Source: Heterohyrax brucei
Taxonomy: Eukaryota; Chordata; Mammalia; Hyracoidea; Procaviidae
DNA: 64,000 nucleotides
Assembly (NCBI GenBank): GCA_028571685.1
Contig: CM053154.1
Span: 7,973,501-8,037,500 of the forward strand
Reading direction: 5' to 3'
Both the position numbers and the translations under genes were made by a program. Positions 34,150 through 45,645 of this stretch are shown piece by piece (position 1 is the first letter of the stretch; every line of letters starts with the position of its first letter). Under the pieces are notes generated by a model. It saw nothing but the letters and a program-made list of their open reading frames with translations, did no database searches and had not been told where the DNA came from.

Positions 34150-37100
34150 AGTACGTTTTTAAGTTTTTATCGCAGGGGTCTTATATAATAATTGTCCTTC
34201 TGTCGCTGACTAGTTTCACTCAATATAATGTCCTCCAGTTGAGACCCAACTGAGAGATGTTTCCTGCTATCATCGTTGTTCTTTATCAGTGTATAGTACT
34301 CCATGGAGTATATATACCAAAGTTTACCTATCCATTCTTCTGTTGTTGGGCATCTGAGTTGACTCCAACTTTTTGTTATCATGGACTGTGCTGCAATGGA
34401 CATTTGTGTGAATGTAGCAGTTGGTGTGAATGGTCTTGATTCTGTAGGATATATTCCGAGCAGAGGAATTACTGGGTCAAATGGTATATCTATATCCATT
34501 ATTTTAAGGTAACGCCAAATTGCTTTCCAAAGAGGTTGCACCATTCTGCAATCCCACCAACAGTGAAGGAGAGTTCCAGTCTCTCCACAGCCTCTCCAAC
34601 ATTTATTGTTTTGTTTTTTGGATCATGGCCAATCTTGTTGGTGTGAGGTGGTATCTCATTGTCGTTTTGATTTGAATTTCTTTAATAATTAATGATTGTG
34701 AACATGTCTGCATGTGTTTTTTGGCTGCCTGGATCTCCTCTTTAGAGAAGTGTCTGTCCATCTCCTTTGCCCATCGCTTAATTGGATGATTTGTCTTTTT
34801 CTTATTGATATTTTGTAGAACCTTATAGATTACGGAGGTCAGGCATCGGTCTGACATAGAGTTGCCAAATATTTTTTTCCCATTCTGTAGGTGGTCTTTA
34901 ATTCTTTTGATGAAGTCTTTGGATGAGCAGAAGTGTTTGATTCTTATTAATTCCCATTTATCTATTTTCTCTTCTGATGAATGTGTTTTGTTTGTCAGAT
35001 TTTTAAGTCTGTCTATATTGCATATTAAAATGTCCATTGTTGACCCTATCTTATCTTGGATGAGCTTTATTGTTTTAGCTTTTATATTCAGGTCTTTTAT
35101 CCAATTTGAGTTGATTTTTGTATAAGGTGTGAGATATGGGTCGTTTCAAGTTTTTGCAGATGGATATCCAACTATGCCAGCACCATTAGTTAAAGAGATT
35201 GTTCTTACCCCAGTTCAAAATCTTGGGACCTTTGTCAAATATCAGCTGTTCATAAGAGGATGGTGGCATCTCTGGGGTCTCTACTTTGTTCCAATGGTCT
35301 ATAGGTCTATTTTTGTACCAATACCAGGCTGTTTTGACTATTGTGGCACTGTAATAGGTTTTAAAGTCAGGTAGTGAGAGGCCTCCCAGCATGTTCTTTT
35401 TCAGTAGTGCTTTACTTATTCAGGGTTTCTTCCCTTTCCAAATAAAGCTGATATTTTGTTTCTCCATCTCATTAAAAAATGTCATTGGAATTTGTATTGG
35501 GATTGCATTATATAAGTAGAGTGCTTTGGGCAAAATAGACATTTTCACAATATTGAGTCTTCCTATCCATGAGCAGGGCAAATTATTCCACTTATGTAAA
35601 TCCCTCCTAGTTTCTTGTAGCAATGTCTTTGTTTTCTCTGTAAAGATCTCTCGTTTCTCCAGTTAGATTTATTCCTAGGTATTTTATCTTCTTGGGGGCT
35701 ATAGTAAATGGAATTGATTTGGTGATTTCTTCATTCATAATTTCATTGTTGGTATAAACAAATCCTACTGACTTGGTTATGTTTATCTTGTATCCCGATA
35801 CTTTGCTGAATTCTTCTATTATCTCTAATAGTTTACTTATGGATTTCTTTGGATTCTCTGTATAAACAATCATATCATCTGCAAAGAGGGAAACCTTTAC
35901 TTCTTCAGTGCCAATACTGATGCCTTTTATTTCTTTGTCTTGTCTAATTGCTCTGGCTAGAACTTCTAGGACAATGTTGAACAGAAGTGGTGAGAGCGGG
36001 CATCCTTGTTTAGTTCCCGTTCTCAAAGGGAATTCTTTCAGTCTTTCACCATTCAGGATGATCAAAGCAGTTGGCTTTACATAGATGCTATTGATTATAT
36101 TGAGGAATTTCCCTTTTATTCCTATTTTTCTGAGAGTTTTAAGCATGAACGGATGTTGAACTTTTTTGTCAAATGCCTTTTCTGCATCAATTGACAAAAT
36201 CAGGTGATTTTGATCTTTTGTGTTATTAATATGGTTGATTACATTGTTTTTCTGATGTTGAACCAGCCTTGCGTCTCTGGAATGAAACCAACTTGATCAT
36301 GATGAATGATTGTTTTTATATGCTGTTGAATTCTATTGGCTAGAATTTTGTTGAAGATTTTTGCATCTAGATTCATCAGTGATGTTGGTCTGTAATTTTC
36401 TTTTTTGTGGGATCTTTCCCTGCTTTTGGTATCAGGGTTATGCTGGCTTCATAGAAGGAATTTGGAAGTATTTCATCTCTTTCTATGGTGTGAAATAGCC
36501 TCATTAGTATTGGAGTTAATTCTTCTGTAAAAGTTTGGTAGAATTCTCCGGTGAAGCCGTCTGGGCCAGTACTTTTTTTGGTTGGTAGATTTTTGATGAC
36601 TTCCTCAATTTCTTCCTTTGTGATAGACTTATTAAGTTGATCTATTTCTCCTTGTGATATTCTTGGTGAGTCATATGAATCTAGAAATTTGTTCATTTCC
36701 CCCAGGCTTTCAAACTTGTCAGAGTATAGCTTTTCATAGTATTCTGTTATGATATATTTTATTTCAGATGGGTCTGTTGTAATATCTCCCAACTCATTTC
36801 TTAATTGGGTTATTTGTATCTTCTGTTGTTTTTCTTTTGTAAGTTTAGCCAATGGTTTATCAATGTTGTTGATCTTTTCGAAGAACCAGCTTTTGGTTTT
36901 GTTAATTTTTTCAATTGTTTTTCTATTCTCTAATTCATTTAGTTCTGCTCTAACTTTTATAATCTGTTTTCTTCTGGTGCCTGAGGGGTTTCTTTGTTGC
37001 TCTCTTTCTACTTGCTCAAGCTGTGAGGTTAATTCTTTAATTTGTGTTCTTTCTTCTTTCTGGAAGTGTGCATTTATAGAGATAAACTGAACTCTGAGCA

Positions 37101-38000
37101 CTGCTTTTGCTGTATCCCACAAATTCTGGTAGGATGTGTTTTCATTCTCATTTGACTCCATAAATTTCTTTAATGTGTCTTTAATTTCTTTTATAACCCA
37201 AGGCTTTATGAGTAAAGTATTGTTCAGTTTCCACAAGTTGGAATTTTTACCTATGATTTTTCTGTTATTGATTTCAACTTTTATAGCTCTGTGGTCTGAG
37301 AAGGTACTTTGCAATAAATCAATGATTTGGATTTTATGGAGAATTGTTTTATGACCTAACATATGGTCTATTCTGGAGAATGTTCCATGTGCTTTGGAGA
37401 AGAAGGTATATTTATCTGTTGATGGATGAAAAGATCTGTATATGTCAATACAGTCAAGTTGGTTGATTGTTGTAATAAGATCTTCTGTGTCTTTACTGAG
37501 CTTTTTTCTGAATGATCTATCCTTAACTGAAAGAGGAGTGTTAAAGTCCCCAGCTATTATTGTGGAATGATCAATCTCATTTTTCAATGTTGTCAGTATT
37601 TGTTCAATGTATTTAGGTGCTTTGCTATTGGGTGCATAAATATTTAATATTATTAAGTCTTGCTTGAGTATTGAACCTTTCAGCAATAGTGACCATCCTT
37701 GTCCATAATAGTGGACTTTACATTAAAACCTATTTTATCTGAGATTAATATTGCCACACCTGCTCTTTTTTGTGTATTATTAGCTTGATACATATTATTC
37801 CAACCTTTAATCCTCAACTTGTTCTTATCCTTAAGTCTAAGATATGTTTCTTATAAGCAACATATAGATGAGTCATGTCTTTTGATCCATGATATCAATC
37901 ACTGTCTCTTTACTGGAGCGGTCAGTCCATTTATATTCAATGTGATTATTGGTACATATATGTTTAGTAATGTCATTGCAATATGTTTATTTTCATGTTG
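34150..38000 (-). pseudogene. L1 ORF2 (endonuclease and reverse transcriptase), frameshifted
   Basis: A 436-codon frame (37686-36376) holds most of the endonuclease, with IIAGDFNTPLS and SDHRAIKVEI, and the start of the RT region (TGPDGFTGEFYQTF). The next frame (36197-35607, 196 codons) has the RT core [30 protein letters not shown] and [12 protein letters not shown] with an intact FADD. Further frames carry the C-terminal part ([31 protein letters not shown]). The breaks at about 36376, 36197-36376, 35607 and 35186 make it non-coding as a whole. The enzyme family performs target-primed reverse transcription. Confidence 0.92.
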
Positions 38001-38405
38001 GTGTTTTCTCTGTTGTTCTTATTAATCTGTCCTGGGACATTCTTCTTTATAGATGGTATGAGTTTTGATTTTATATTTATTGAGACTCCTGTATTGTGAT
38101 TTTTCATTTCAAATGGTTTATTGTTGATTAGTTCTATGGCTACATACCTAATCCCCCTTAACATATAATTATTGAAATCAATTTTAATTATTTTAGAAGT
38201 CAGAAACTGTCGCTGCATCAAAAAACAACTGTAACTATTGTAGTGTATCCCTCTTTTAATGTGATGTTATAGTTGTCATGATATGACCATGGATTCCCTT
38301 ATTATAATACTGTAGTTTTTGGTTTGTATTGATGAAGGTTTGTGCCTTCCTTAGCTGATTAGAAATTTGGATGAAGTGCCTTAAATTATCACCTGAAACA
38401 TATAT

Positions 38406-38774
38406 TTAGGGAAGAGCTTCTTTCAATATTTCATGTAATTTGGATTTAGTTTTTATGAAGTCTTTAAATTTCTCTTTATCTTCAAAAGTCTTAAGTTCAC
38501 CATTATATTTGATAGACAGTTCAGTGGGATAAATTATTCTGGGATGGAAGTTTTTCTTGTTGAGGACTTTGAACGTGTCTGCCCATTGTTTTCTGGCCAA
38601 CATTGTTTCAGCAGAAAAGTCAGATGAAAGTCTACAGGGTTACCCTCAGAATGTGAGTTTTGATTTGAGCCTTGCTATCTTCAGAAGCGTCTCTTTGTGT
38701 TTTAGCTTATTAAGTTTAATTATAATACGCCTTGGCATTCTTCTCGTTGGATCTAATTTTTGCAGTGTTTGATA
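38406..38774 (-). pseudogene. L1 ORF1 C-terminal part
   Basis: 65 open codons with the ORF1p C-terminal domain pattern RKQWADTFKVLNKKNF, PRIIYPTELSIKYNGE and LHEILKEALP. The RNA-binding and trimerisation parts upstream are missing, because the insertion is 5'-truncated at about 38774. Immediately upstream, decayed frames still read an RRM-end PTRRMPRRIIIK-like text. Confidence 0.85.
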
Positions 38775-39825
38775 AACAAGTTTACGGTTCAAGTCAATTT
38801 TCCATATAAAACACCAAGTACCCACCTCCCTGTAACTCTATCTACTCTCCTTATGCTGTGACAGCACACTCTTCTTTTTCACTTTTTACTTCCAGTATCT
38901 GCTCAAAACCAGCGCTTGTCCTCTCCTCTCCGGTCTCTCCTCTCCAGTCTCTCCTCTCTGCTCTAGAAAGAAGCCAGTAGCACAGCTTCATATATGTATT
39001 AAACCATAAAGTACGCACATCACCTGCATCACTCTGTGTCTCCAAGTCCAATACATCATCTGAAGTGTTGGCTTCAGTACTGGTTTCAGCCCTGGGCTAG
39101 CAGCAAGCCCAGGGAGCACTTCTCAGTGGACCCTCCAGGTTGTTGGACCATCAAGTCTAAGACAGTGTAATTTTTAAAAATTGGGCAATGGCTTTGATAG
39201 ACTTCTTTCCAAAGAAGACATACCAATGGCCAATCAGCCCATGAAAAGAGGATCAACTTCATCAGTCATTAGAGAAATGCAAATCAAAACCACAATGAGA
39301 TACTACTTCCCACCCACTAGGATGGCTATTATCAAATAAATAGAAAATAATAAGTTTTAATAAGGATGTGTAAAACCAGGAATGTTTGTAAATCTCTAGT
39401 GGGAACATAAAATGGGACAGTCACTGTAGAAGAGTTTGGCAGTTTCCTAAAAAGCTAAAGATAGAACCATAACCTAGCAATTCCACTGTGAGATATATAC
39501 GCAAGAGACTTGAAAGCAGAGACTCAGCACAATCAGATACCTAAACATTGATGCCTTACAGCATTATACACAACAGCCAAAATGTAGAAAGGATCCAGCA
39601 GATGAATACACAAATAAAACATGGTATATACATATAATGGAATACTATGCAGGCATAAATAAAATTAAACTCTGATACATGGATGAACCTTGAAAATTTG
39701 ATCCTGAGTGAAGTAAATCAGAAACAAACGGACAAATACTGTATGGCCCCGTTTATGTGAGATATCTAGAACTGGCAAATGTACACAGAAAGTAAATCAA
39801 TAGTTACCTACTATGAGCTAGGAGT

Positions 39826-39970
39826 TCTGGGGGCGTGGTGGTTAAGAGCTTGGCTGCTCACCAAAGGTCAGCAGTTCAAACTCACCAGCTGCTCTTCTAT
39901 GAGGCGATTCTTCTCCATCCTGCAGAGTGGCTGTGAGTTGGAATTGACGTGACTCCAATGGGTCTGGTTT
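39826..39970 (+). repeat. AfroSINE copy inserted in old L1
   Basis: 'aggagttctgggggcgtggt' to 'tggaattgacgtgactccaa'. L1 text continues on both sides. Confidence 0.85.
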
Positions 39971-40200
39971 TGTACCATGGACTCCGATGTGGCAGTGGGG
40001 AGGAATGGCAAGTTAATGCTAAATGGGTGCAGAGTATCTAGTCAGGGGTGTTGATGACATTTTGAAAACAGACAGTGGTGATCTCTGGGCAACATGATGA
40101 ATATAACTAGTGCCACTGGATTTTACACTTAAAAGCTGTGAAAAAAGAAAATTTTACATTATTTGTACTTTATTACAGTAAAAATTTTCAATTAAAAATT

Positions 40201-40601
40201 GTATGACACATGAATTATATGTCAACAACAATATTATTTAAAAAGTAAACAAGTTTTTAAAAACTCATCGCAAAATAAATCTACTATAATAAGAAAACGT
40301 CTTTTTGAAAACTTGCAAATCAAGATAATAAGATTCCATTACAGATGAGCCATTATTTTATCTCTTGCACGTAAAGGTGTCTTACTCATTTATATACAAG
40401 TAAAATTTAAGCTTTAAAGATACTTAACGGTTTTGCTGCCCTCATGGAACAATATTTGAAATAATACACCAAGCTTTATTGTCAGTGCTTAAGAAAACCA
40501 ATTTATCTGTGTAGATAGTGACAGTGTAACCACTGAAGACAAAGTCTAAAGTTCTGGCCAAAATAGAGAAAATTTTCTGGATATTTTAATTTGATACTGA
40601 G
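40201..40601. other. No gene seen
   Basis: Very AT-rich, no recognised family. Confidence 0.5.
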
Positions 40602-40615
40602 TATATTCTAAATCA

Positions 40616-40760
40616 GAAATCCTGGTGGTGTAGTGATTAAATGGCTTCTAACTAAAGGACTGACAGCCCAGATTCACAAAGTGTTCCTTGGACACTGTGT
40701 GGGGCTGCTTGACTGTCTCTGTAGGACCACCATGAGTCCGAAGAGACTTGACAGCAGGGG

Positions 40761-40791
<31 letters not shown>
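40616..40791 (+). repeat. AfroSINE copy with (TA)n tail
   Basis: 'gaaatcctggtggtgtagtg' to 'gacttgacagcaggggattt', then a (TA)n tail of about 30 nt. A perfect 14-bp duplication tatattctaaatca lies at 40602-40615 and 40792-40805, so the TA run belongs to the insertion. Confidence 0.93.
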
Positions 40792-40798
<7 letters not shown>

Positions 40799-40805
40799 TA
40801 AATCA

Positions 40806-41280
40806 CTTTCTTTTCTCAGTAAACTTTACATTTACTACAATATTAAACAATCCAAATCGATTTGGCATGCTCATCTACCTGCAGCTCTTCTGCTCTAAAC
40901 AGGAATGTTTCGATGATTAAAGCAGAAAATGGTAAGCGATTGAAGATATAAAACTGATAAGGGAAATCATTAGAAAGAATATATTAGAAAAAAGCAAATT
41001 ACGTCTCTTGAAACAACACAAAGTAGCAATCCCTAGAAAAAAACTCCTAAATTGTCTAATAAATTAATAAAAATACGTTTGTTGTTTGATGATAAAAGCA
41101 AATAAATACAATAAGCGGTGAGGTCTTTTACATTTATTTCAATCCTCAAACTTGGCCAAGGGAATGTCTGCAAAGCCCTTTGTATTCTGAGTCCACAAAA
41201 ATTAAGCTGATTGGTATAACGTTCTAACAGTGTAAACTTTTGTGATAGCTGATAATGCAGCTATCAGCTATACAAAAACC
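40806..41280. other. No gene seen
   Basis: AT-rich unique-looking sequence. Confidence 0.5.
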
Positions 41281-41293
41281 CCAGTATGATAAA

Positions 41294-41452
41294 AACCCAA
41301 ACTCCACTGCCGTAGAGTCAATTCTGAGTCATAACGACACTACAGGACAGAGTAGGACTGCTCCATAGAGTTTCCAAGAAGTGCCTGGCAGATTCAAACT
41401 GCCTATCTTTGGTTAGCAGACATGGCATTTAACCACTATGCCACCAGGGTTT
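41294..41452 (-). repeat. AfroSINE copy with target duplication
   Basis: Reverse copy. The flanks ccagtatgataaa (41281-41293) and ccagtaggataaa (41453-41465) differ at one base. Confidence 0.93.
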
Positions 41453-41732
41453 CCAGTAGGATAAAGGACAGAGAAATTCTGAAAGTCATCTGTTGGGGTT
41501 AGGGAAATCTGAGACTCTGGCACAGTCCACAAGAACGTTGGTGATAAGGGTGATAATCTGTTTGCTGAGGTTGTACGTCACTGAATACTATGGCTTAATA
41601 CTGATGCTGTATGTCACTGAATACTATGGCTAAAGGTTTGATGTCATTCCCAAAGTCAAATGATGGCCTGGACAGGAGCACCTTTTAGCTACTCACAGCC
41701 ACGCCAAACAACAGATCACACTAACAATTTCT

Positions 41733-42121
41733 TTTTTTCCTTTTTCTTTTTATTGTGATTGAAAGTTTCCAATACAATTCAAATCTGCATGACCGCCTAT
41801 CTGCAGCTCCCTCTGCTCTCCTTGCCCGTTGACAGCACACTTCTCTTTTTTGTTGTATACATGTCATGTCCTCTTAATCTCCTGTCCCCTCCACTCTCTC
41901 CATTCCCCTGTAGTCAGAGGCCAGTAGGATGACATCCTATAGATGCATACAACTGTACAGTGCACACACGATGTGGTCACTCTGTGTCCCCGAGTCCAAT
42001 CCATTCCTATCTAAAGAGTTGACCTCAGTAATGATCTATGATTAGGGGTGGCATCAGGTCTAGGGGCTACGCTCCCAGGGGAACTCCCAGGCCTTTGGAG
42101 CATCAAATGCTGTCTTTTACG
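41733..42121 (-). repeat. Family A repeat, antisense, with perfect target duplication
   Basis: T-run and 'ttattgtgattgaaagtttc', then 'gacagcacacttctcttttt'. A 14-bp duplication cactaacaatttct lies at 41719-41732 and 42122-42135. Confidence 0.92.
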
Positions 42122-42379
42122 CACTAACAATTTCTAAACACCAAAACATGATCTGGAAATTACTAGAAACATCAATGATTCTGACTGTAATACATACGTC
42201 TTTGCTCAATGTTTACATACATATATATGTACGTGTCCCTGAAATAGATTTATATTTTTAGGTTATTTCAAGAACAAGAGAAAATGCATGATCTTTTGTT
42301 TTCTGTACTGATTTATATCCTGTATCAGTCATTGCACATTTTTACTCTCAGGCTGCCTGTAAAATAAGTGGAACAGGAA

Positions 42380-42840
42380 CTATCAGCCCTGTTTTAGCTT
42401 TATTTTTTCCCTCAAAGGGGAAACATAAATTTTCCAACACACAGAAAAGATGAAGGAATAGCACAGTGGACACTCACTCAGATACGACCCTAGATTCAAC
42501 CTTTTGCCATACACATAGTCTTTCTCCACACACATGTTTTCCTAAGCTATTGGCATAAGTCGTGGATATCATGACTGTTCACCCCTAAAACACATAGCCT
42601 GTTATTGCACCCAAATCATCAGATTCTCTCTCCTAATCACAGTACCAATATCATGCCTGAGAAAACTCACAATAATTTCCTGGTATCATCTAACCCAGTT
42701 CCAATTCAAATTTCCCCAAACGTCACCCCACCCATTTTTCCTAAATAATTGCAGTAAATGCATACTTACCGTATGCAACAAAACATTTCTACACGTCCTT
42801 GTGCGATTCAGTAACACCCTTTGTTTATTTGTTGATTTAT
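42380..42840. mobile_element. Possible old L1 3' UTR fragment
   Basis: 'ccaacacacagaaaagatga', 'acttaccgtatgcaacaaaa' and the pyrimidine/adenine-rich text resemble eroded L1M 3' sequence. No frame or tail confirms it. Confidence 0.3.
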
Positions 42841-43317
42841 GGAGAGTAGAAACTAATCAAGGTTTGTGATGATTAAGATTGCATGTCAGCTTGGCTGGGC
42901 CACAAATCTGAGGCGTCTGGCAGTTTATGACACTGTGATAGCCCCCGTCATGAGATCTGCTATGAGGAGTCAGTTGGCGGAAAAGGGAGTTGCCTTGGGC
43001 ATGTGATCTGCTTCAAACTTAAGTGGACACTCCGGACAGGCTTGCTTGCTTGCTCTGGACATCGTGGCTGGTTCCAGTTCATCTAACCTCCCGTTCCTGG
43101 GTCTTCAAATCTGCGCTCACTGGCAAGGCCTGTGGTAGTGCCTGTCACTGTAGGACTCCTCTGTCTTTGTGGCCTGTGAGCAACAACTCTGTCCTCTGAT
43201 CTGCTGATCTTGGGTTCACCAGCCTCTGTAGCTATGTGACTCAGGAGAAGCCTCCAGTGCGACCCAGACTTGGGACATTCCAGCCTCGAACAGCCATGTG
43301 AGCCATTTCCTTGATTT

Positions 43318-43465
43318 GGAAACGCTGGTGGTGTAGTGGTTAAGAGCTATGTTTGCTAACCAAACAGTGGGCAGTTCAAATCCACCAGGCACTCCTTGGA
43401 AAACCTATAGGTCAGACTTACTCTGTTCTAGAGGGTTGACTGACTCAACAGTAGTAGGTGTGGTG
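43318..43465 (+). repeat. AfroSINE copy with (CA)n tail
   Basis: 'ggaaacgctggtggtgtagt' to 'gactcaacagtagtaggtgt', running into a (AC)n tract at 43470-43492. Confidence 0.88.
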
Positions 43466-43631
43466 TGTATACACACACACACACACACACACATATGTAT
43501 ATTGTATATATGCCAAGCCAAGTGCTGTCAAGTGTATACATGAATATATGTATATATAAAACATATATATAAAGCATACATATGTGTGTGTGTCTGTGTA
43601 TCTGTGTCTGTGTCTGTGTGTGTGTATGTGT
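43466..43631. repeat. (AC)n and (TG)n microsatellites
   Basis: (AC)n at 43470-43492, TATATG-rich middle, and TG/TCTG-rich 43580-43630. Between them a SINE-end scrap 'gccaagccaagtgctgtcaa' appears at about 43511. Confidence 0.85.
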
Positions 43632-43790
43632 GGAAAGCATGGTGGCGTAGTGGGTTAAATGCTACATCTGCTAACCAAAATGTTGGCAGCTCAAATCCAC
43701 CAGGTGCTCTTTGGAAATTCTATGGGGCAGTTCTACTCTGACCTCTAGGGTCATTATGAGTCAGACCTGACTCGACAGCAGTGGGTTAGT
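43632..43790 (+). repeat. AfroSINE copy
   Basis: 'ggaaagcatggtggcgtagt' to 'gactcgacagcagtgggtta'. Confidence 0.9.
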
Positions 43791-43883
43791 GGTATATATA
43801 CATGCTTTATATTTATATATATTTCTTGAAATATATATGCTATATATTTATCTGTATTTTTTGAAATAACCCAGTCTAAGACA

Positions 43884-44984
43884 AAATTGTCTGTTTATAT
43901 AGTCTCTTTTATGCAGAATGGCCTCCTACCTTTTTTTTCCTCCCCAGGACGTTGACTTTCTGAAGAAATTAGGACAGTTGTCTCATAAAATGGCCCATAT
44001 TCTGGATTTGTCTGATTGCCCTCTTATTGAAGAGTTTGACTTGTTCCTGTGTATTTTGTGTAAACTAGAAGTTAGGGCCAAAGACTTGATTAGGTTCCAG
44101 TCAATCTGATGGACAGTACATTGCACAGGTGACGCTGTGTACCTTGAACAAAAGTCACAGCAGGAGCTCTGTGATGTTGCTCCAGGGCCTCACTGGTGAT
44201 GCCAAGTTTAATTCCTTGGTAAGGAGACAACAGGAAGATCTGTCCAGTAACAAACATTTTTGAGACATCCAAGGACACTGGTGCATGGCCAAGGCATTGG
44301 ATAATATTCAGCAATTGTTAATTTCATTAGGGGTGCCAATGGTATGGTGATTGGGTGAGAAAAGATCCTTATTTGTCAGCTATCCGTACAGACGTATTTA
44401 GGGGAGGGCAGAAGAGTGAGATGTTAGGGCTATGCTCTAGAAAAAAGACAGGAGTTTTTATTTTAAAGAAAAAGAAGTTAAACAAGTACGGCAGAGAGCT
44501 GATGACTCTTGAATTTGAGAGAGTGAAAAAGAGAGGTTCTTTACGCTCTTCTCTTGGCTTTTGTATATGTGGTGAAGTCTGCAAAACCCGGCACCACATA
44601 CAGCAGAAACCTACCAGGGGAGGAAAATGCAAAAGGTTTGCACCACTAGGAGCGGCAGAGAAGTGGGGAGACTGTACCTCCTCGGGGGCAGGACATTTGG
44701 GAGACCCAGAGAAACAAGGCAGTCCCTCCAAATTCCAGCTCTGAAGGGTTTCACCGTTTTAAATTTAGAAAAGGGGAGTGAGGACAGGTGCTCAGTAATT
44801 TGAGGATCAGATACAGCCAACTCCTGAAGACATTTTAGAGACTGGTGCGCCATTCAACACCCCAGACCCTGCAGATCACTGATGGTGCCTTCGTGTCTTT
44901 GTCACTAAGTCTTTTCTTGCTCTGGCAGCAAACCAAGCAAATGCCGTGGAGCCAACTTTGGAAAACACTATCATCTCACTCCCC
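43884..44984. other. No gene recognised
   Basis: Frames of 129 codons (44355-44744, +) and 120 codons (44731-44369, -) overlap in antisense and neither shows a domain. The plus strand 44100-44320 might be an unrecognised retroposed or ERV-derived piece. Confidence 0.35.
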
Positions 44985-45645
44985 CCCCCTTTTTTAATTG
45001 TGGTTAAGTGCAAGTACACAATCCAAATTAAATTTGTATGCCCACCTAACTGCAGCTCCCTCTGCTCTCCTTCCCGTTGACAGCACACTCCTCCTTTTCA
45101 TTCTATACATGTCATATCCTCTTAACAATCTCCTGTCCCCTCCTCTCCACCCTCTTCTCTCCCTTCTAGTAAGAGGCCAGTAGGACAGCATCCTATAGAT
45201 GCCTAGAACCATAAAACATCCATATCATATGGTCACATTGTGTCCCCGAGTTCAGCCCATGCCTGTCTGAAGAGCTGACCTCAGTAATGTTTTCTGGTCA
45301 GGGGCAGCATCAGGTCTAGGGGGCGTGCTCCTACGCCACTGGGCCATCAAACGGAAGAGAGTAGACACCAGGGAACCCCTACACACCGCTGGACCATCCA
45401 CTGTGCTCTTTCAGTGGGGTTCTTGAGACGCACCCCTCTTTTTTTCCTGTTGCCAGTGGGACTCAACATTGTGTGCTCCTTCATGGCTGTCTTTGGTGGT
45501 GGCCGGGCACCATCTGGTTCTTCTAGTCACATGTTGTTGACAGAGTCACGTGTTCACATGGGTCCTTCAGTCTCCCGGGTGTTTCTTTTGTGTCTCTGCT
45601 GCCCTTGGCGATTGTCTGTTCCAGCGTCTCATTACTTTTTAAAAG
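44985..45645 (-). repeat. Family A repeat, antisense, long copy
   Basis: 'ccccttttttaattgtggtt' reversed tail, 'gttgacagcacactcctcct', 'gtcagggg/cagcatcaggt', and a far end 'ggtggccgggcaccatctgg'. Target duplication unclear. Confidence 0.75.

Larger units (their letters stand above)
33891..38774 (-). mobile_element. L1 element, 4.9 kb, 5'-truncated in ORF1, relatively young
   Basis: Minus-strand L1 with the end of ORF1 (38603-38406), the inter-ORF stretch, almost all of ORF2 and a 3' UTR ending in an A-rich tail (reversed T-runs near 33891-33925). A perfect 9-bp duplication caagtttac lies at 33882-33890 and 38775-38783. Long open stretches in ORF2 show it is much younger than the other L1 pieces here, but stops and frameshifts disable it. 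Confidence 0.92.
33855..39165 (-). repeat. Family A repeat, antisense, split by a young L1
   Basis: The 3' end is at 33855-33890 ('ttattgtgattaagtgcaag') and the rest at 38775-39165 ('agtttacggttcaagtcaat' to 'gttgttggaccatcaagtct'). The L1 lies between. The flanking 'taattttt' recurs at about 33848 and 39172. Confidence 0.8.
28262..40200 (+). mobile_element. Old L1 3' half, split into four pieces by later insertions
   Basis: The pieces read continuously as L1 ORF2 and 3' end: 28262-28502 ('gacaactggatttcaacaca'), 33070-33275 ('agaaaaaatagataaattgg', 'gggagaacatatttggaaat'), 39171-39825 ('taaaaattgggcaatggctt', 'gaaatgcaaatcaaaaccac') and 39971-40200. Joined they come to about 1.3 kb. The breaks hold an LTR-flanked element, the family A pair with a young L1, and a SINE. 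Confidence 0.85.
42865..43883 (+). repeat. Solo LTR-like element with two SINE insertions and microsatellites
   Basis: Starts 'tgtgatgattaagattgcat', with 'gcttggctgggccacaaatc' and 'gagccatttccttgat'. Its 3' part resumes after the SINEs at about 43855 ('cccagtctaagaca'). The pattern resembles MaLR/ERVL LTRs ending in '...ctaagaca'. No clean target duplication. Confidence 0.5.

Noticed and set aside
43470-43640. Regularly repeated units suggesting a CRISPR-like array
   Set aside because: These are AC and TG dinucleotide microsatellites around SINE tails in a mammalian genome. There is no repeat-spacer structure.
44355-44744. Overlapping 129- and 120-codon frames on opposite strands
   Set aside because: Antisense mirror frames of this kind are expected by chance. 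Neither has a domain.
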